Assembly (NCBI RefSeq): GCF_030848805.1
Contig: NC_092365.1
Span: forward strand, 10,044,001 to 10,108,000
DNA from: Temnothorax longispinosus
Lineage: Eukaryota; Arthropoda; Insecta; Hymenoptera; Formicidae
Reading direction: 5' to 3'
Length of the DNA: 64,000 bases
How positions within the stretch are numbered: position 1 is the first letter of the stretch; each line of letters opens with the position of its first letter. Position numbers and translations under genes: made by a program. Of this stretch, positions 10,886 to 21,640 are shown one piece after another. Below the pieces are notes generated by a model, which was not told the origin of the DNA, ran no database searches, and worked only from the letters and a program-made list of their open reading frames with translations.

Positions 10886-11445
10886 GATATATGATTATAC
10901 CTATAAGATTATATATAAGGACATATATATATTTAAATAAGTTTCAGAAATTTGTTATTTTCAAGTATTATTTTTTAAATATGCTACTTTATTATAAGAG
11001 TGGAGTCCACGATACAACTGATACAAAAATTGTGCCGCTCCATAGCGCGAGACAGTCGTGTCTTTTGATACCGTTCTTGTAACACTGTTTGTCAAATTTT
11101 AAATACGAGAAACAGATCCCATCAAATGCCATCTCTCTGATACTTTGAGATACAATATTGTGTATATGATTATATTATTTTCTTTAGTTTAAAGTTTAAA
11201 TTATAAGGTATGCTTATTTATTTATAAAAACTATAATATATATTATATAACAGTTTTTTTCACGAATTATTACAGGTAAAATTTCACTGCTTACGAAAAT
11301 ATTTAATAAAAATTAATGTCAATTAAATAAAATTAAGTGTCTTATGCAAAATTAGAAAAAAAGAAAATTTAAAATAACATAAGCAATGAGAAGTGAAGTT
11401 TTTGGTCAAAGCGGACCTTGGTGCTTAATAATATTTCACAATATT
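10886..11445. other. Middle of the CATATATG element
   Basis: It starts with array words (TATATGATTATA) and passes into 450 bases of plain AT-rich sequence without genes. A phrase GTCCACGATACAA resembles one upstream of the MADF gene. It ends with the ATATT duplicated at BEL-1 insertion. Confidence 0.5.
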
Positions 11446-11504
11446 TGGTTAGCGCTTGCTTGTATATAATTGTAATATAGTGGTTTGTCGCATGTATATA
11501 ATAT

Positions 11505-11785
11505 TGTTGCGCCCGCGCTGAGACACCCGTTGCACGAACGGAAGTCGAAGATCGTCCCTGACGACCAGCTGTTTATTGATATTGATTTACTACGATTTGT
11601 TGTTGTTTGTTCTGAGCCTCCGTCTCCGAGCGGACGTGACAGCTCGATTCTGTGTTCAAATTCGTTTGCTCTACTTAATAAACGAGTCTATCCTTTTCTT
11701 ACATTGTGTCGTCTCATTAACCGCGAGTGCCGGTTGCGCGAGTGAGAGAGAGTGCGAGTGAACGAACGACTCGGCGAGCGCAACA
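11505..11785 (+). repeat. Solo LTR-like insert in the BEL-1 5' LTR
   Basis: 281 bp absent from the 3' LTR. Ends are TGTTGCGC...GCGCAACA, an inverted repeat of the TG...CA kind, with an AATAAA-type signal inside (about 11680). No clean duplication is visible. It has no gene. The family is not identified. Confidence 0.7.
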
Positions 11786-12298
11786 TTTTGTGGTTGTTGA
11801 TTCGCGTATATTTATTGTATATTAGTCATTAAGCTCCTAATCGTTAGAGTTACCGTCGGTAATTGCGATATCGTGATTTGGGACTCGGGCGAAACGTTGG
11901 CGGACCGCGACAGGTGTCAATATTCGCGCGACTCACCCGACTCGTGCTGCCCGCCCGCGGGTAGCAGGCCCAATTATTGGGATACTAGTACTTGCTCGCG
12001 CCGTACTTCCAGGAGCGCGAGCCGGAGAGAGAGAGCGCCGGAGCGATTACTCCGGTAAGACTCGCCGACACGACAACACCGAGCCTCATGTTTACCAACG
12101 AGTACTTGTCGCGAGAACGTCGTGTGCCTGCTTGCCCGTCTTTGACTGTTGCTTGTGACACTCTTGCCTGCCTGACTGCTTGCTTGCGCTATCTTGCCTG
12201 CCTGCACTCCTCCCGCTAGCACGGAGGCTATCGTCAGCCGAGAGGACGAACCAGATCAACCGATTGAGCATCCCAAGAGGGCACCAGGCTGCGATACG

Positions 12299-12304
12299 GT
12301 GAGT
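12299..12304 (+). promoter_or_regulatory. Putative splice donor in the BEL-1 LTR
   Basis: ACG/GTGAGT matches the eukaryotic 5' splice consensus. The same ACGGTGAGTCGC occurs at 16115 (3' LTR), 18558 and 23313 (BEL-2 LTRs) and, inverted, in the fragment at about 7330. It could remove the long leader from a gag message. Confidence 0.45.
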
Positions 12305-12442
12305 CGCTTCGCATAAGTAACTCGCTTTATTTGCCTAACTCGCACCTATCGAAATCGTGAGGGGATTGCCCTCTGGTCCTTTGAACCACCCTCGTACAGG
12401 CCAATCGCGAATCCGGGGAGCGATAAATACCCCCCCGAGCAT

Positions 12443-12460
12443 TGGTCCTTCGAGCCGGAT
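12443..12460 (+). promoter_or_regulatory. Primer binding site, tRNA-Tyr
   Basis: TGGTCCTTCGAGCCGGAT, one base after the LTR, is complementary to the 3' end of eukaryotic tRNA-Tyr including CCA (from memory). The same 18-mer serves BEL-2 and BEL-3. Confidence 0.85.
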
Positions 12461-12536
12461 ATAAAATCGCGTTAGAGAACTCCGCCGACCTTTCGCGCGA
12501 GTCTGCTAATCAACGTTAATCGTCTCGTACATTATA

Positions 12537-13420
12537 TCGCATAATCGGCGCGTGCACGCTCGCACCGCGTGATCGCTCTCTCGCTCGCACGTCGCATTGG
12601 CACGTCGCGGCGAAGACATCCGCGTGATCTGATCGTTGCGCGTACCATTATTTCGATCAATCTCAATCGCTGCATATTCGTTGCAGCCGCTAGTAAAATC
12701 AAATAATCAGCGCGTGCACGCGCGTACCGCGTGATCGCTCCCTTGTTCGCACGTCGCATTCGGCACGTCGCGGCGAAGACATCCGCGCAATATCGTTTGC
12801 GCGCGTGCCATAATCTGGATTGTTCCCGCTCGCTGCATTCGTTGCAGCTTTTATTAACACGGCGGTTAAGCGGCGCGGGCACGCGCGCCCTGCGTGATCT
12901 CGTCTCTCGCGCGCGCGCCCTTAGCTCGACCACACGCGTGATCGCTCTCTCGCTCGCACGTCGCATCGGCACGTCGCGACGAAGACATCCGCGTGATTAA
13001 TTCTCTCAGAATCGTTGCACCCTCGGTGCATACTTTGCCAGTAGCCGCATTAATCGTTGAGGACCTTCGCTAAATCGAATAGTTGACGCGCACCACTTCA
13101 TATTGCGTGATTGCGCTCTTGCTCGCTCGTCGCGGCGAAGACATCCGCGTGACTATAGTCGTACGCGCGCGTGCCTTTCTCTCGATCTTTATTGCAACCG
13201 CTGCATAATCGTTGCAGCCCTTATAACAGGGAAACGAAATAATCGGCGCGTGCCCGAGTGCCACGCGTGATCCCCCTCGTCCGCCCGTCGCATGGGCACG
13301 ACGCGGCGAGGAAATCCGCATAATTGATCATTGTACGCGAATAGTGAAATTGTAAAAGCTCGCGCACGTGCCATTATTCGTCTTTGCTGCGCTGAAATTC
13401 TGCATAAACGTTGCAGACTT
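12537..13420 (+). repeat. Five diverged tandem repeats in the BEL-1 leader
   Basis: Each unit has CGTCGCGGCGAAGACATCCG (near 12605, 12766, 12970, 13128, 13298) followed by a CGTTGCAGC phrase (near 12679, 12838, 13011, 13208, 13407). Spacing is about 160-200 bases. GC-rich and rich in short inverted repeats. Open frames here are by-products of composition. Confidence 0.8.
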
Positions 13421-13725
13421 CGCATTGCAACTTTGATAGTATCAAAGGCGATCGAATATTCGAACATATTCCATCGTCTTCGATCACTTGTTCGGAATCG
13501 AGCCGTCCGCCCCCCTTCGGCCTTGGCGAGGCGCGGTGTTCTTCGCCTATTGATTCAAATTGTTTTGGTCTCGGCATTCCGAAGCGAGACATATTTTCGT
13601 GCGTTGTTGGCCGGCTGCCATCCTCCTGACTTTGTCGACCCTTCGATTCGAAACCGTTCGTCGGTTTTTCGGCTGTTTTGCGCGTGTACACATATCTCAC
13701 CTTGTTGACGGATCGATCTTTCAAC

Positions 13726-14970
13726 ATGCCTAAAGGATATAGAGCGCGACGCGAATTGTGTATTCGTCGTATGAAGGAGATCGACCAATACTCGATGCTC
13801 GCAATAGACAACGCGGCTCAGACATCGAATTTTCTCGTGCGTTATCCAACCGTGCGCCAAGTAGTCGGGGATTTTGAGGAAGCTCACCTCAGGATAATAC
13901 AAGATGCCACGGATGACGAGTTCGCTGTCGAAGACGCGATTCGCGACGCATTTGGCCGGATGCGTTTCGCGGTAATAGGGCGATACGAAACGTTAGCCGC
14001 CGCGGAGCGAGCAGCCGCCCCACAGCCGTCGCAACCCGCGCCCCTTTCGGCCATCCGATTGCCGAAGATCGATCTCCCTAAATTCGAAGGTGATCTCGTC
14101 CTATGGCCGTCCTTCATCGCCTTATTTGACACGGCAATTCACGAGAATTCGGGGGTCTCCGGTATACAAAAATTCCATTTGTTAGCCTCGCTGTCGGGAG
14201 AGGCGCTTGGCGTCGTTAAGAACCTGCCGTTGACCGCCGAGAATTACGTGATTGCGTACGATGCGCTTCGGGGGCGCTATCAAAACAAGCGCAAATTAGC
14301 CACGCAGTATTGGCGCTCGTTTGTACACGCCAAACCTTTGGTCGCGAATACCGCCAAATCGCTCCGCGCCTTGTTGGACGTGTTCACCGAGAACACGCGC
14401 GCCCTGCAAACGATGGGCTATCCGGTGGAGGCGTGGGATTTTGTGCTACTAAATCATTTGTTGGAGAAGCTCACCCCTACGCTACGGGAGAAATTCGAGA
14501 CGACCCATATGTCCGCGGAACCACCCCGGTATGAACAACTGACAAATTTTCTAGCGGGATATTGCACGGTGCTCGCGGCGGTATCGGACGCTTCGCCGCA
14601 GTAAAACAAACCGACAGCGCAGAATCAGTCGTCAAGGAAGGCCGCGTCGACGACTTCGCTTGTTGCGCAGAACGCCGCGTGCCCCAAATGTGGGGAACAG
14701 CATCTACTGGCTAAGTGCCCCGAGTTCTTAAAACTCTCGACCAAAGACCGACATAACTTCGCTCGCGGACAGGGACTCTGTTTAAACTGCCTCCGTGCAG
14801 GACATAATCTAACGAATTGCCCTAGCTCTTGGACCTGCCGGTCTTGTCAGGCGAAGCACCACTCTCTCCTGCATTTCGAGCAGGCCAGCGTCCCGTCCCC
14901 CGCGAACGCTCCGGCGGCCACTCCGGTCGACGACCCCGCGGCGCCGGGGGATACAGGCGGAATAAACTAG
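13726..14970 (+). pseudogene. BEL-1 Gag with one in-frame stop
   Basis: The ATG at 13726 (MPKGYRARREL) aligns with the BEL-2 Gag start. A DUF1759-like capsid part contains LPKIDLPKFEGD, LWPSFIALFD and FTENTRALQTMGYPVEAWDF. A TAA at 14602-14604 breaks the frame. The same frame then continues with the zinc knuckles CPKCGEQH, CLNCLRAGH and CRSCQAKHH and ends at 14970. Gag packages element RNA into particles. The last about 110 bases are nearly identical to BEL-2 although the upstream protein is well diverged. Confidence 0.88.
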
Positions 14971-15537
14971 ACAACCACATTGCCTCGAGACATCATTGGC
15001 GCGCGCCCTTCGCCCCTCGTGATGTCTCTCGTCCGTTCGTCGTTATTGTATGCCCTTAGTTGTAGTTTTTGTTTAGACGCCGTCGAGTCACTACATACTC
15101 ACGGTCTTTCTCGTTACCGCCGTCTTGGCGTATCGCCATTCGGATGTCGCCAAACGGCCGGACCTCACTCGGAGGTCAAACGAGTATCGCTTGCGCGCGT
15201 ACCATTACCTCGATCTCGTGGACAAGCCATTTATTGCGATCACTCAGGTTGCTTTGCTGTGTTGATCCTGCGGGCGTTTCCAGGGTGGGCGGCCGGCTCG
15301 CGGAATCGGGGTGGCCATTCGAGACCAAGCACCCTGCTCTATTGCCTACTAAACGTCGGTCAACCGAACTCGTTATTGAACGAGTCCACCGCGCAATCCA
15401 AGTCGCCACGGTGCGGGGGCGAACGGCTCGATTCAGCGGCCCCTGGTGAGGCCGTGCCCCTTGCCCATGGGCCCGCCATCACGGGCGACCGATACCGATT
15501 AAATAAAATCCAACACGTTGGATTTTGGTGGGCGGCA
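14971..15537 (+). pseudogene. BEL-1 non-coding stretch and pol remnant
   Basis: The first half shares modules with the BEL-2 spacer (CCGCCGTCTTGGCGTATC, CGGAGGTC). Around 15250-15405 a short reading frame has the BEL/Pao signature before the integrase zinc finger (RVGGRLAESG, LVIERVHRA). It jumps straight to the C-terminal pol end (VATVR), so integrase is deleted. The purine-rich GGTGGGCGG at 15527-15535 is the likely polypurine tract. Confidence 0.75.
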
Positions 15538-16257
15538 TGGTTGGCGCTCGTTTGTATATAATTGTAATATAGTGGTTTGTCGCATGTATATAATATTGAT
15601 ATTGATATATAATGTTGATTTGCGTATATTCATTGTATATTAGTCATTAAGCTCCTGATCGTTAGTTACCGTCGGTAATTGCGATATCATGATTTGGGAC
15701 TCGCGCGAAACGTTGGCGGACCGCGACAGGTGTCAATATTCGCTCGACTCACCCGACTCGTGCTGCCCGCCCGCGGGTGGCAGGCCCAATTATTGGGATA
15801 CTAGTACTTGCTCGCGCCGTACTTCCAGGAGCGCGAGCCGGAGAGACAGAGCGCCGGAGCGATTACTCCGGTAAGACTCGCCGACACGACAACACCGAGC
15901 CTCATGTTTACCAACGAGTACTCGTCGCGAGAACGTCGTGTGCCTGCTTGCCCGTTTTTTACTGTTGCTTGTGACACTCTTGCCTGCCTGACTGCTTGCT
16001 TGCGCTATCTTGCCTGCCTGCACTCCTCCCGCTAGCACGGAGGCTATTGTCAGCCGAGAGGACGAACCAGATCAACCGATCGAGCATCCCAAGAGGGCAT
16101 CGGGCTACGATACGGTGAGTCGCTTCGCATGAGTAACTCGCTTTATTTGCCTAACTCGCACTTATCGAAATCGTGAGGGGATTGCCCTCTGGTCCTTTGA
16201 ACCACCCTCGTACAGGCCAATCGCGAATCCGGGGAGCGATAAATACCCCCCCGAGCA
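15538..16257 (+). repeat. 3' LTR of BEL-1
   Basis: 720 bp, TGGTTGGCGCTCG to CCCGAGCA, without the insert seen in the 5' LTR. It is followed by the ATATT duplication. Confidence 0.9.
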
Positions 16258-16825
16258 ATATTAATTATTATTAAATACATTTTTCAGTTTTTTAAACTGC
16301 GTGCCAATATGGACTTTGTCGGACTTAAAACGCAATAATTGTGTAAATTGAAACTAGAAATAATATCTCATATTAATTTGATTGTCAAGTAAAATAATAT
16401 ACTAAAAGAATATTTATAACAGTTATGTAAACTTATGGATAGATCCGAGTATATGTTTATATATGATTATCTTTAACCTTATAAATAAACTTTTACATTA
16501 TCAGACATAATAATATATAAGTATATAAGACCATATATATATGGCTCTAAAAGAGGTTATACTTAAAAAGGTTTTATGGTGGAATATGTAATCATATATT
16601 TTCATATATAGCTATATAATATTGTTCAAGATTATATTTCCATTTCTTATATGACCATATATAATTATATATCTACTAATATGAACAAATAGAAGGTAAT
16701 CATATATGCACATATATGGCCATATATAAAATTATACACTCTCATATATATATGGCCATATAATACTGTTTAAGATTATATTTTCCGTTTCTTATATGAT
16801 CATATATATAATCATGTATCTACTA
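16258..16825. other. Right part of the CATATATG element
   Basis: No gene. From about 16440 to 16815 it is dense with CATATATA/ATATGGCCATATA words. It ends with ACTA, duplicated at 46021-46024 by the next insertion. Confidence 0.65.
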
Positions 16826-17144
16826 TGCAACCCGATTTCCCTCGGTCTCGCTGGCCGAGGGGGCGCGGCTGCAAATTAATCCGCGGACCACCGGACGATA
16901 GCTCCAAGGGGATAACGAAGTCACTTCTCTTACCGTAATTCCCGTATCTGAGGTCTTGGGCGATACCATTCGATTGGGCGCCAGGTGCGATTATAGACGC
17001 GCACCACGTCTCGATCAGGGGGTACAAACTCCCTCTTGAGAAAATGAGGGACGGTTTTCAGCGCCATCTGCTCTCTGACCCAGGAAAAGGCGAACTAAAA
17101 TAGGTCACGTGATAAAGAGTGGGGATTCAGGAACGCGCATTCAA

Positions 17145-17289
17145 ACCTATATATATATATATATATACATACATACATAACACAATACATACATACATAC
17201 ATAATACATACACACACACATACATACATACATACATACATACATACATACATACATACATACATACGTACATATATATATACAGACAT
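17145..17289. repeat. (CATA)n microsatellite at the 3' end of P copy A
   Basis: A TA run then CATA units to about 17270. The same locus in copies B (39901-40038) and C (42530-42716) differs in length and composition. Confidence 0.93.
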
Positions 17290-18009
17290 ACAAAATATTC
17301 TAATAATTAATTATAGTAATAATTTCAATACACATAATAAATAGAATAAATGACAGAATTTATTTTTTCATTTTTTTTATGTACATTGTTTATATTCATC
17401 ATTTGACACGCATTTTCTGTTACATTTTTCTCTAAACATCTCTCGCTTTTTATTCATTTTTATAATGTCCTGTATACAATTAGAAACGGTATCTTCATCA
17501 TTAATACTATATATAAGTAAATTTTTTTTTTTGCACCACCAAATCAAGAATTTGCAAGTAATTACTCGTATCATCGTTTTAAACACATTATTATGATGCT
17601 CGACACAATCATACCAATCAATTTTAACATACCAATTGTCAAAATGCTCTAACAATATTTTTAAAATATCTCGTCGATGAGCTCGCGTTTGTAACAATTT
17701 ATTAAGCCTACTTAATATGTGCTTTACGAAAATTGGAAATTCACTATATGTCAAACAGGTATTACATTCTTTACAATAATTAAATTGTTTTAAAATGGCA
17801 GTGATAATTTCTTGTAAATATTCTGACACAAAATCTACGGTTGATTCTTCATGAACAGTTACATTACTAATCAATTCATGTGGTTCGTCATGTTCATCAT
17901 TGTTTTCACAACTAACATCATACACCTCAGCATTTGAAAGATTATCTTCCAAGCACTTTTCTAGCGAAAACAACATGAAGCTATCATGTACAGTTTCGCA
18001 ATTACCGCC

Positions 18010-18665
18010 TGTTTGGCGCTCACCAAACTGTAGATGGATGCATGTATCATACTTAATTGTTTAGTCTCGTTACTCGTTGTATATAGCATTCTTGCGTACC
18101 TAGTATTAAGTATTTCGGTGACTCGCGCGAAACGTCGGCGGATCGCGATCAACGCGGAATCGATAATTGCGCGACTCACCAATCGGTGCTGCCCTCGCTC
18201 ACCCCACGAGGGCACCCGCCTGAAGAACAAGCACTCGCTCGCGACACTGTTCCAGCGCCGCGAGCTCTCGGCACTCATCGTTACGACGTCTCGGAGCACA
18301 GAGAGATTAACGGAGCACAGAGAGATTATCGGAGCAGGGAGACTTGCGCTATTCCGGAGTCGCGAGATAGTGCGATCGCCTACTTTCTCGGCCTGCTTGT
18401 GTGCTGCTTTTGCCTGCTTACTCCTGCTTGCTTGCTGCCTGCCTTAATTTACTGCTGCCTGCCTCGCTTTCGCTTTGCTCGCTGCCCTGCCTGCGTTGCT
18501 GCACGAGCCCGATCGCGACCGAGACGAAGCCTCCAGGAGTCGACGGCACAACGAACGGTGAGTCGCATTTTAACTTTCGCTTTGGGGAGACTTTACACTT
18601 CTCCCCTGGTCCTTCGAGCTTCGCTTTATCGCAAATCCGGGTACGGCTCTACCGCCCCCCGAGCA
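18010..18665 (+). repeat. 5' LTR of BEL-2
   Basis: TGTTTGGCGCTCACC to CCCGAGCA, 656 bp. It contains CTGCCTGCC-rich sequence and a splice-donor-like ACGGTGAGT (GT at 18558). It has 8 bases (GGCTCTAC) more than the 3' LTR near its end. Confidence 0.93.
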
Positions 18666-18667
18666 TC

Positions 18668-18685
18668 TGGTCCTTCGAGCCGGAT
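18668..18685 (+). promoter_or_regulatory. BEL-2 primer binding site, tRNA-Tyr
   Basis: TGGTCCTTCGAGCCGGAT, two bases after the LTR, is identical to the BEL-1 site. Confidence 0.88.
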
Positions 18686-19633
18686 CATCATATCTTCGCG
18701 ATTAGTCTACTGCCGCCGACCTTTCGCGTGTCCTTTCATTGTAATAAGTCACCGAATCTTGTGTTCTGTAGCGCGTGACCTTGCGGATCTCGCAGGATCT
18801 CCCGTATCGCAACGTACGCTTCGCGAAGGGAATTCTCGCGTAGCATCGCGCAATCGGCCATTAGCCGCCTGTAATTTACGCGAATTCGCTGAATTCTTAT
18901 TCTCGCATTAACGAGGTGCAATAACGCTCGGCGTGCTGACAACTCGTGTCTCGCGCGGTATCTCTCGTGCAACGCTAGCTTCGCAGCGAGAATACGCGTG
19001 CGAACCTCGTTCGTCATAGCTCGGGCCGCAGCCGTTAATCGCCTTAAAATCGAATCCGCGCTAGCCGCGGTAATTAGTCGCCATTTACTTGATTTAATCG
19101 TAACCGAAATATTCGGTCGAATATCCGAGTATTCCGGGCCAGCGATACTTTCGCGCATAGAGACAACGGCCGTGGCCTTCGATTATGGGCCGGTCTCGCG
19201 CTCGGTGTTTTTCTGTATAGTCTCGAGCATCGCTCGTGTTTACGTCGTTGCGAGGTACGTACAGCCCGACCCAGCACTTGTATTATTTCGACATTCGTGC
19301 TCCGTGCGAGAGTACCATCGCTCGAAAATATTATTGTCACCGATCGAGAATTTGCCTTTCGAACTCTGCGACGCGTGTTTATCGCGCTAATCCAACGGCT
19401 GATATTCTCAGTGTTCAACTCGAGGAATATTATCGAGAATATTCCCTCGGGACTTGCGCGAGCGCCGAACGGAGCCGTCCGTTATCCCTCACCTTGGCGA
19501 CCTGACTTTCGTGATTGTTTTCGCCGGGTTTCGATATTGTTGGTTCGAGTTGCCGTCGCCTCCGACTGCCTATTCGTCGTATACCCTTCGCTCTTAGCTT
19601 CGTCTGTCTGTGGTGGACGACCCCTCTGACGTC
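18686..19633 (+). other. BEL-2 leader
   Basis: About 950 non-coding bases before Gag, rich in CG dinucleotides and short inverted repeats. The tandem units of the BEL-1 leader are not obvious here. Candidate 3' splice sites exist (for example CTCTTAG at about 19593), but none can be defended. Confidence 0.5.
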
Positions 19634-20833
19634 ATGTCGAAAAACGCATATGCCCGCCGCGAAGTATGCAATCGGCGTATGCAAGAAATACACGACCTCT
19701 CCCTACAAGCCGCGACCGACGCGGCAATCCGACCGACCTTCCTCGCTCGCTACTCGAGCGTAGCGAAGATCGCGGAGGATTTTGAGACCACCCACCTGAA
19801 GGTCATCCAAGAAGCGGCGGAGTTCGAGGTCGAGGACGCAATCCGAGCCAGTTTCGATAAAATGCATTACGCCGTAAAGAGTCGATATCACCGTGAGACG
19901 GGCGCGCCATTCGGAGGCGCGCCGGCACAGCCCTCGGGTCAGGCCTCGGTGGTCAAGTTGCCTAAGATCCCGCTACCGCAGTTTTCCGGCGACCTTACGT
20001 TGTGGCCTTCCTTCATCGCGTTGTTCAACGCGTCGATACACAACCAGCAGATTTCCGCGATAGAGAAATACCAGTATCTGCTGGCTTCACTCAAAGGGGA
20101 ACCACTCAACGTGGTGAAAAACCTGCCGTTTTCCGATGAGTACTATCTGATCGCTTACGACTCGCTGGTCGATCGATACCGGAATAAGAGAAGGTTAGCG
20201 GACCATCACTTGAATTCGATAATCGATGCAAAGCCATTGAAGGCGGAGACGGCCGAGACTCTTCACCATTTATTAGATACGTTTACCGAGAACACGCGCG
20301 CGCTCGCGTTGATGAAGTTCCCTACCGATTCATGGGACTTTATCCTACTGAAGTTTTTGTTAGACAAGCTTCCTTGTTCCCTTCGGGAAAAATTCGAGTC
20401 CGCTCACCGGGCTGAGGAAATACCGCGATGTACTCAACTCACGAAATTTCTAGCGGAACATTGTCAGGTTCTCGAGGCCGTCGCGGGCCCGTCCTCCAAA
20501 ACCAAGTCCACGCCGGTCTCTTCGTTCGTGACTAGCACGGCCGATTGCCCCGTTTGTAAAGAGCCTCACTACGTGTCGAAGTGCAACCAGTTTTTGAAAC
20601 TCTCGCCGAGAGAGAGGCAGGCTAAGGCTCGCGACTTAAAATTGTGCTTCAACTGCCTGCGCTCAGGGCACGGATCGAAAGATTGTCCCTCCGCGTGGAC
20701 ATGCCGATCGTGCGGTATGCAACACCATACGCTGCTGCATTTCGAGCAGGCCAGCGTCCCGTTCCCCGCGAACGCTCCGGCGGTCACTCCGGTCGACGAC
20801 CCCGCGGCGCCGGGGGATACAGACGGAAACTAG
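19634..20833 (+). CDS. BEL-2 Gag
   Basis: 399 residues from ATG 19634 (MSKNAYARREVC), chosen because it aligns with BEL-1 Gag; upstream codons are also open. Domain order: coiled N-terminus, DUF1759-like capsid (LPKIPLPQFSGD, LWPSFIALFN, FTENTRALALM), then zinc knuckles CPVCKEPHYVSKC, CFNCLRSGHGSKDC and CRSCGMQHH. The frame is intact, consistent with recent activity. Gag is expected to form cytoplasmic particles and package element RNA. It ends before any protease; in complete BEL elements such as BEL-3 the same frame runs on into pol. Keeping Gag while losing pol is typical of elements moved in trans. Confidence 0.9.
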   Translation: MSKNAYARREVCNRRMQEIHDLSLQAATDAAIRPTFLARYSSVAKIAEDFETTHLKVIQEAAEFEVEDAIRASFDKMHYAVKSRYHRETGAPFGGAPAQPSGQASVVKLPKIPLPQFSGDLTLWPSFIALFNASIHNQQISAIEKYQYLLASLKGEPLNVVKNLPFSDEYYLIAYDSLVDRYRNKRRLADHHLNSIIDAKPLKAETAETLHHLLDTFTENTRALALMKFPTDSWDFILLKFLLDKLPCSLREKFESAHRAEEIPRCTQLTKFLAEHCQVLEAVAGPSSKTKSTPVSSFVTSTADCPVCKEPHYVSKCNQFLKLSPRERQAKARDLKLCFNCLRSGHGSKDCPSAWTCRSCGMQHHTLLHFEQASVPFPANAPAVTPVDDPAAPGDTDGN

Positions 20834-21640
20834 ACGACCACATTGCCTTGAGACATCATGGGCGCGCGCACTTCACCACTCGTGATGTCTCTCGTCCGTT
20901 CGTCGCACGGGCGCGTTCGCGACGAAGATGTTCGTGGTCGCAGTTTTCGTTTGGACGAGGTCGAGTCTTACACACTCACCCCGTCCCGGGTCCCTTACGA
21001 CTCATCGTGCACCGTCGAGTCACCATACACTCACGGTGCTTTTGGACACCGCCGTCTTGGCGCATCACCACTCGGGTGGCGCCGAACGGTAGGACCTCGT
21101 CATCGCCGTCTTGGCGTAGCACCAGCGTTCTCCCGCTATCACGGAGGGCTTCGGGTGTCGCCGAACGGCTGGACCTCATTCGGAGGTCACAAATCGTCAC
21201 GCGTGATGTCTCTCGTCCGCACGTCGCTTGGGCACGTTCGCGGCGAGGATATTCGCGTAATCGTAGCTCGTTGAACGAGGGCGAGGCCCTACACCCTCGC
21301 CCCGTTAACGCGCACCGTCGAGTCACACACTCACGGCGCCTTTGGACACCGCCGTCTCGGCGTATCACCATTCGGGTGTCGCCGAACGGTAGGACCGCAT
21401 TACCGCCGTCTTGGCGTATCACCACGTCCCTCCCGCTATCACGGAGGGCTCGTCGGGTGTCGCCAAACGGCCGAACCTCACTCGGAGGTCATAACCGTCG
21501 AGTCACACACACTCACGGCGTCATTGGATCCCGCCGTCTTGGCGTACTGCCACGTCCCTCCCGCAACCACGGAGGGCTCGTCGGGATTCGCCAAACGGCC
21601 GGACCTCATTCGGAGGTCCTGCACAAGCTCGCTCGCTTGA
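20834..21640 (+). repeat. Structured repeat spacer of BEL-2
   Basis: Non-coding modules recur: CCGTCGAGTCACACACTCAC (about 21012, 21316, 21487), CCGCCGTCTTGGCGTATCAC (about 21050, 21104, 21350, 21402, 21531) and CGGAGGGCTCGTCGGG (about 21140, 21440, 21570). Many modules are hairpins. It replaces protease, RT and RNase H. The related stretch in BEL-1 is at 15080-15180. Confidence 0.8.

Larger units (their letters stand above)
11446..12441 (+). repeat. 5' LTR of BEL-1 (with insertion)
   Basis: It starts TGGTTAGCGCTTGCTTG and ends CCCGAGCA. Without the 281-bp insert it is about 715 bp and matches the 3' LTR closely. It includes a tract of CTTGCCTGCC words and the conserved ACGGTGAGTCGC. Confidence 0.9.
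11446..16257 (+). mobile_element. BEL-1, defective BEL/Pao retrotransposon
   Basis: LTRs at 11446-12441 and 15538-16257 are flanked by a perfect 5-bp duplication ATATT (11441-11445, 16258-16262). A tRNA-Tyr primer site follows the 5' LTR. It carries a long leader with five diverged repeats, a Gag frame with one stop, a non-coding structured stretch and a tiny pol remnant. Protease, RT and RNase H are absent. The 5' LTR holds a 281-bp solo LTR of another family. It lies inside the CATATATG element. Confidence 0.92.

Noticed and set aside
9089..16825. CRISPR-like array in the repeated CATATATG words
   Set aside because: Repeats are degenerate and irregularly spaced with no unique spacers, in a eukaryotic transposon context.
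16974..16984. Certain gypsy primer site
   Set aside because: The 11-base match to tRNA-Lys type is suggestive, but the element border lies beyond it, so I did not annotate it as a primer site.
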